This document shows positions 63,288 through 64,000 of a stretch of 64,000 nucleotides of DNA, piece after piece. The DNA is from CAZYQW01 sp964649825. GTDB lineage: Bacteria > Planctomycetota > B15-G4 > JADJEK01. The position numbers and the translations under genes are program-made. The notes beneath the pieces are model-generated. The model searched no databases, was not told the DNA's origin, and worked only from the letters and a program-made list of their open reading frames with translations. Positions within the stretch are counted from its first letter, which is position 1, and every line of letters starts with the position of its first letter. Location: positions 9,140-73,139 of the forward strand of contig CAZYQW010000136.1 of the NCBI GenBank assembly GCA_964649825.1. Direction: 5' to 3'.

Positions 63288-64000
63288 ATGAGAGAAAGCG
63301 GAAACAGCCGACGACGGCGGTACACGAACGAGGAGCGCGAAAAGATCCTCCGCGACGCGGAGGAGTTCGGCGTGGGCGAGGCGGCGCGCCGGCACGAGAT
63401 GTCGGAGAGCACGGTGTTCAGTTGGCGACACCGTTTGCGCGGCAAGGCCGAGGGATCATCAAGCCCCGCGTCGGAGCCGCCGTCTTCGCGAGCCCGGTCG
63501 GACGAGGCGCCAGTCGCGGACGGTCGCGATGGTGGCGCGGAGCAGACGGTGGGCGGAGCGGCAGAGAAGAAGCCCCGAAGCCCGGCGAGGAGCTACACGC
63601 CGTCCGAGAAGGCGCAAGCCCTGGAGCTGGCCGCCACTTCTGGTGTGAGTGACGCGTCGCGAACGCTCGGCATGAGTCGCTTCTCGATCTACGCGTGGCA
63701 ACGCCAGGCGAAGAAGTCGGCGGCCGGAGAAGGACCCTCGCCCACGAGTGGTCCGGCGCCGGCCGAGATCGAGGAGCAGCGTGACCGCGAGATCCTCGCC
63801 GAGTGGAAGCAGCACCCCGGCTTGGGCCCCAGCCAAGTCAGGAACCAGCTCCGCCGCCACGGGATCAAGGTCTCGGTTCAGACCGCGCGTCGGGTGATGG
63901 AGGATGCGGGATACCGCCCCCCGAAGGTGAAGCGCGAGAAACACGACAAGCGCTACGAGGCGGTGCGGCCCAATCATCTTTGGCACCTCGATTTCGTCCA
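63288..64000 (+). mobile_element. IS3-type transposase, 3' end cut by the window
   Basis: An open frame starts at ATG 63288 (GGAGG ahead) and runs without a stop off the window end (237 codons seen). Residues 11-50 (YTNEEREKILRDAEEFGVGE, EMSESTVFSWRHRLRG) and 100-140 (YTPSEKAQALELAATSGVSD, MSRFSIYAWQRQ) are two helix-turn-helix units of the InsE/HTH type. Residues 165-215 (ILAEWKQHPGLGPSQVRNQL) are an HTH_21-type segment, and the sequence ends in HLWHLDFV, with D235 the first catalytic Asp of the DDE core. OrfA- and OrfB-like parts thus seem fused in one frame. The left end may be near TGAGCCCTGAAACCCCGG at 63228. The catalytic core is beyond the window. Confidence 0.85.

Overview
The window is very GC-rich, gene-dense bacterial DNA. 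The sequence suggests a planctomycete or close relative. The signs are an ECF sigma factor coupled to a TPR Ser/Thr kinase, a kinase with an FGE-fold C-terminus, a Cys-type sulfatase, large secreted subtilases with fibronectin-like modules, and secreted beta-propellers that share one C-terminal domain. This is inferred from gene content; no rRNA or marker gene is present.

Layout. 1-3.8 kb: end of a truncated gene, an ECF sigma factor, and a Ser/Thr kinase with TPRs whose start overlaps the sigma stop. 4.0-11.5 kb: a secreted S8 protease, a secreted RCC1-like propeller with two compensating one-base shifts in its signal-peptide region, and a broken Sel1-repeat gene. 11.6-40.0 kb, all on the minus strand: a nearly gapless extracellular contractile injection system (eCIS) operon. 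It encodes, in order, a DUF4255 cap-type protein, an unknown protein, sheath 1, tube 1, sheath 2, tube 2, a CIS-tube/LysM-like protein, a 56-aa protein, hub, spike, an unknown protein with a hydrophobic segment, a gp25 wedge, baseplate J, a tail-I wedge, an unknown protein, an AAA+ ATPase, a coiled-coil protein, two proteins sharing a module, and last a DUF4157-M14 peptidase fusion that looks like the payload. Just upstream lie a MOSC protein and a kinase-FGE fusion (40.2-44.0 kb) on the same strand.

44.1-46.8 kb: a possible GH67-like TIM-barrel protein, a 394-bp spacer and a lipoprotein. 46.8-52.0 kb: a MacAB-like ABC exporter operon (Cys-rich protein, possible 43-aa ORF, HlyD-type adaptor, ATPase, two FtsX-type permeases). 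52.2-61.8 kb: a secreted propeller, a second S8 protease related to the first, a sulfatase and a GT39-like membrane glycosyltransferase. 61.8-63.0 kb: an unknown protein. 63.3 kb to the right edge: an IS3-type transposase cut by the window end.

How the parts fit: the eCIS genes should build a cytoplasmically assembled contractile particle, with the AAA+ ATPase aiding assembly and the zinc-peptidase fusion as the most likely cargo. The kinase/MOSC pair upstream could regulate it, but that is only positional. Four secreted proteins on both sides of the eCIS share a ~130-residue C-terminal domain, which suggests a common surface-sorting or anchoring route.
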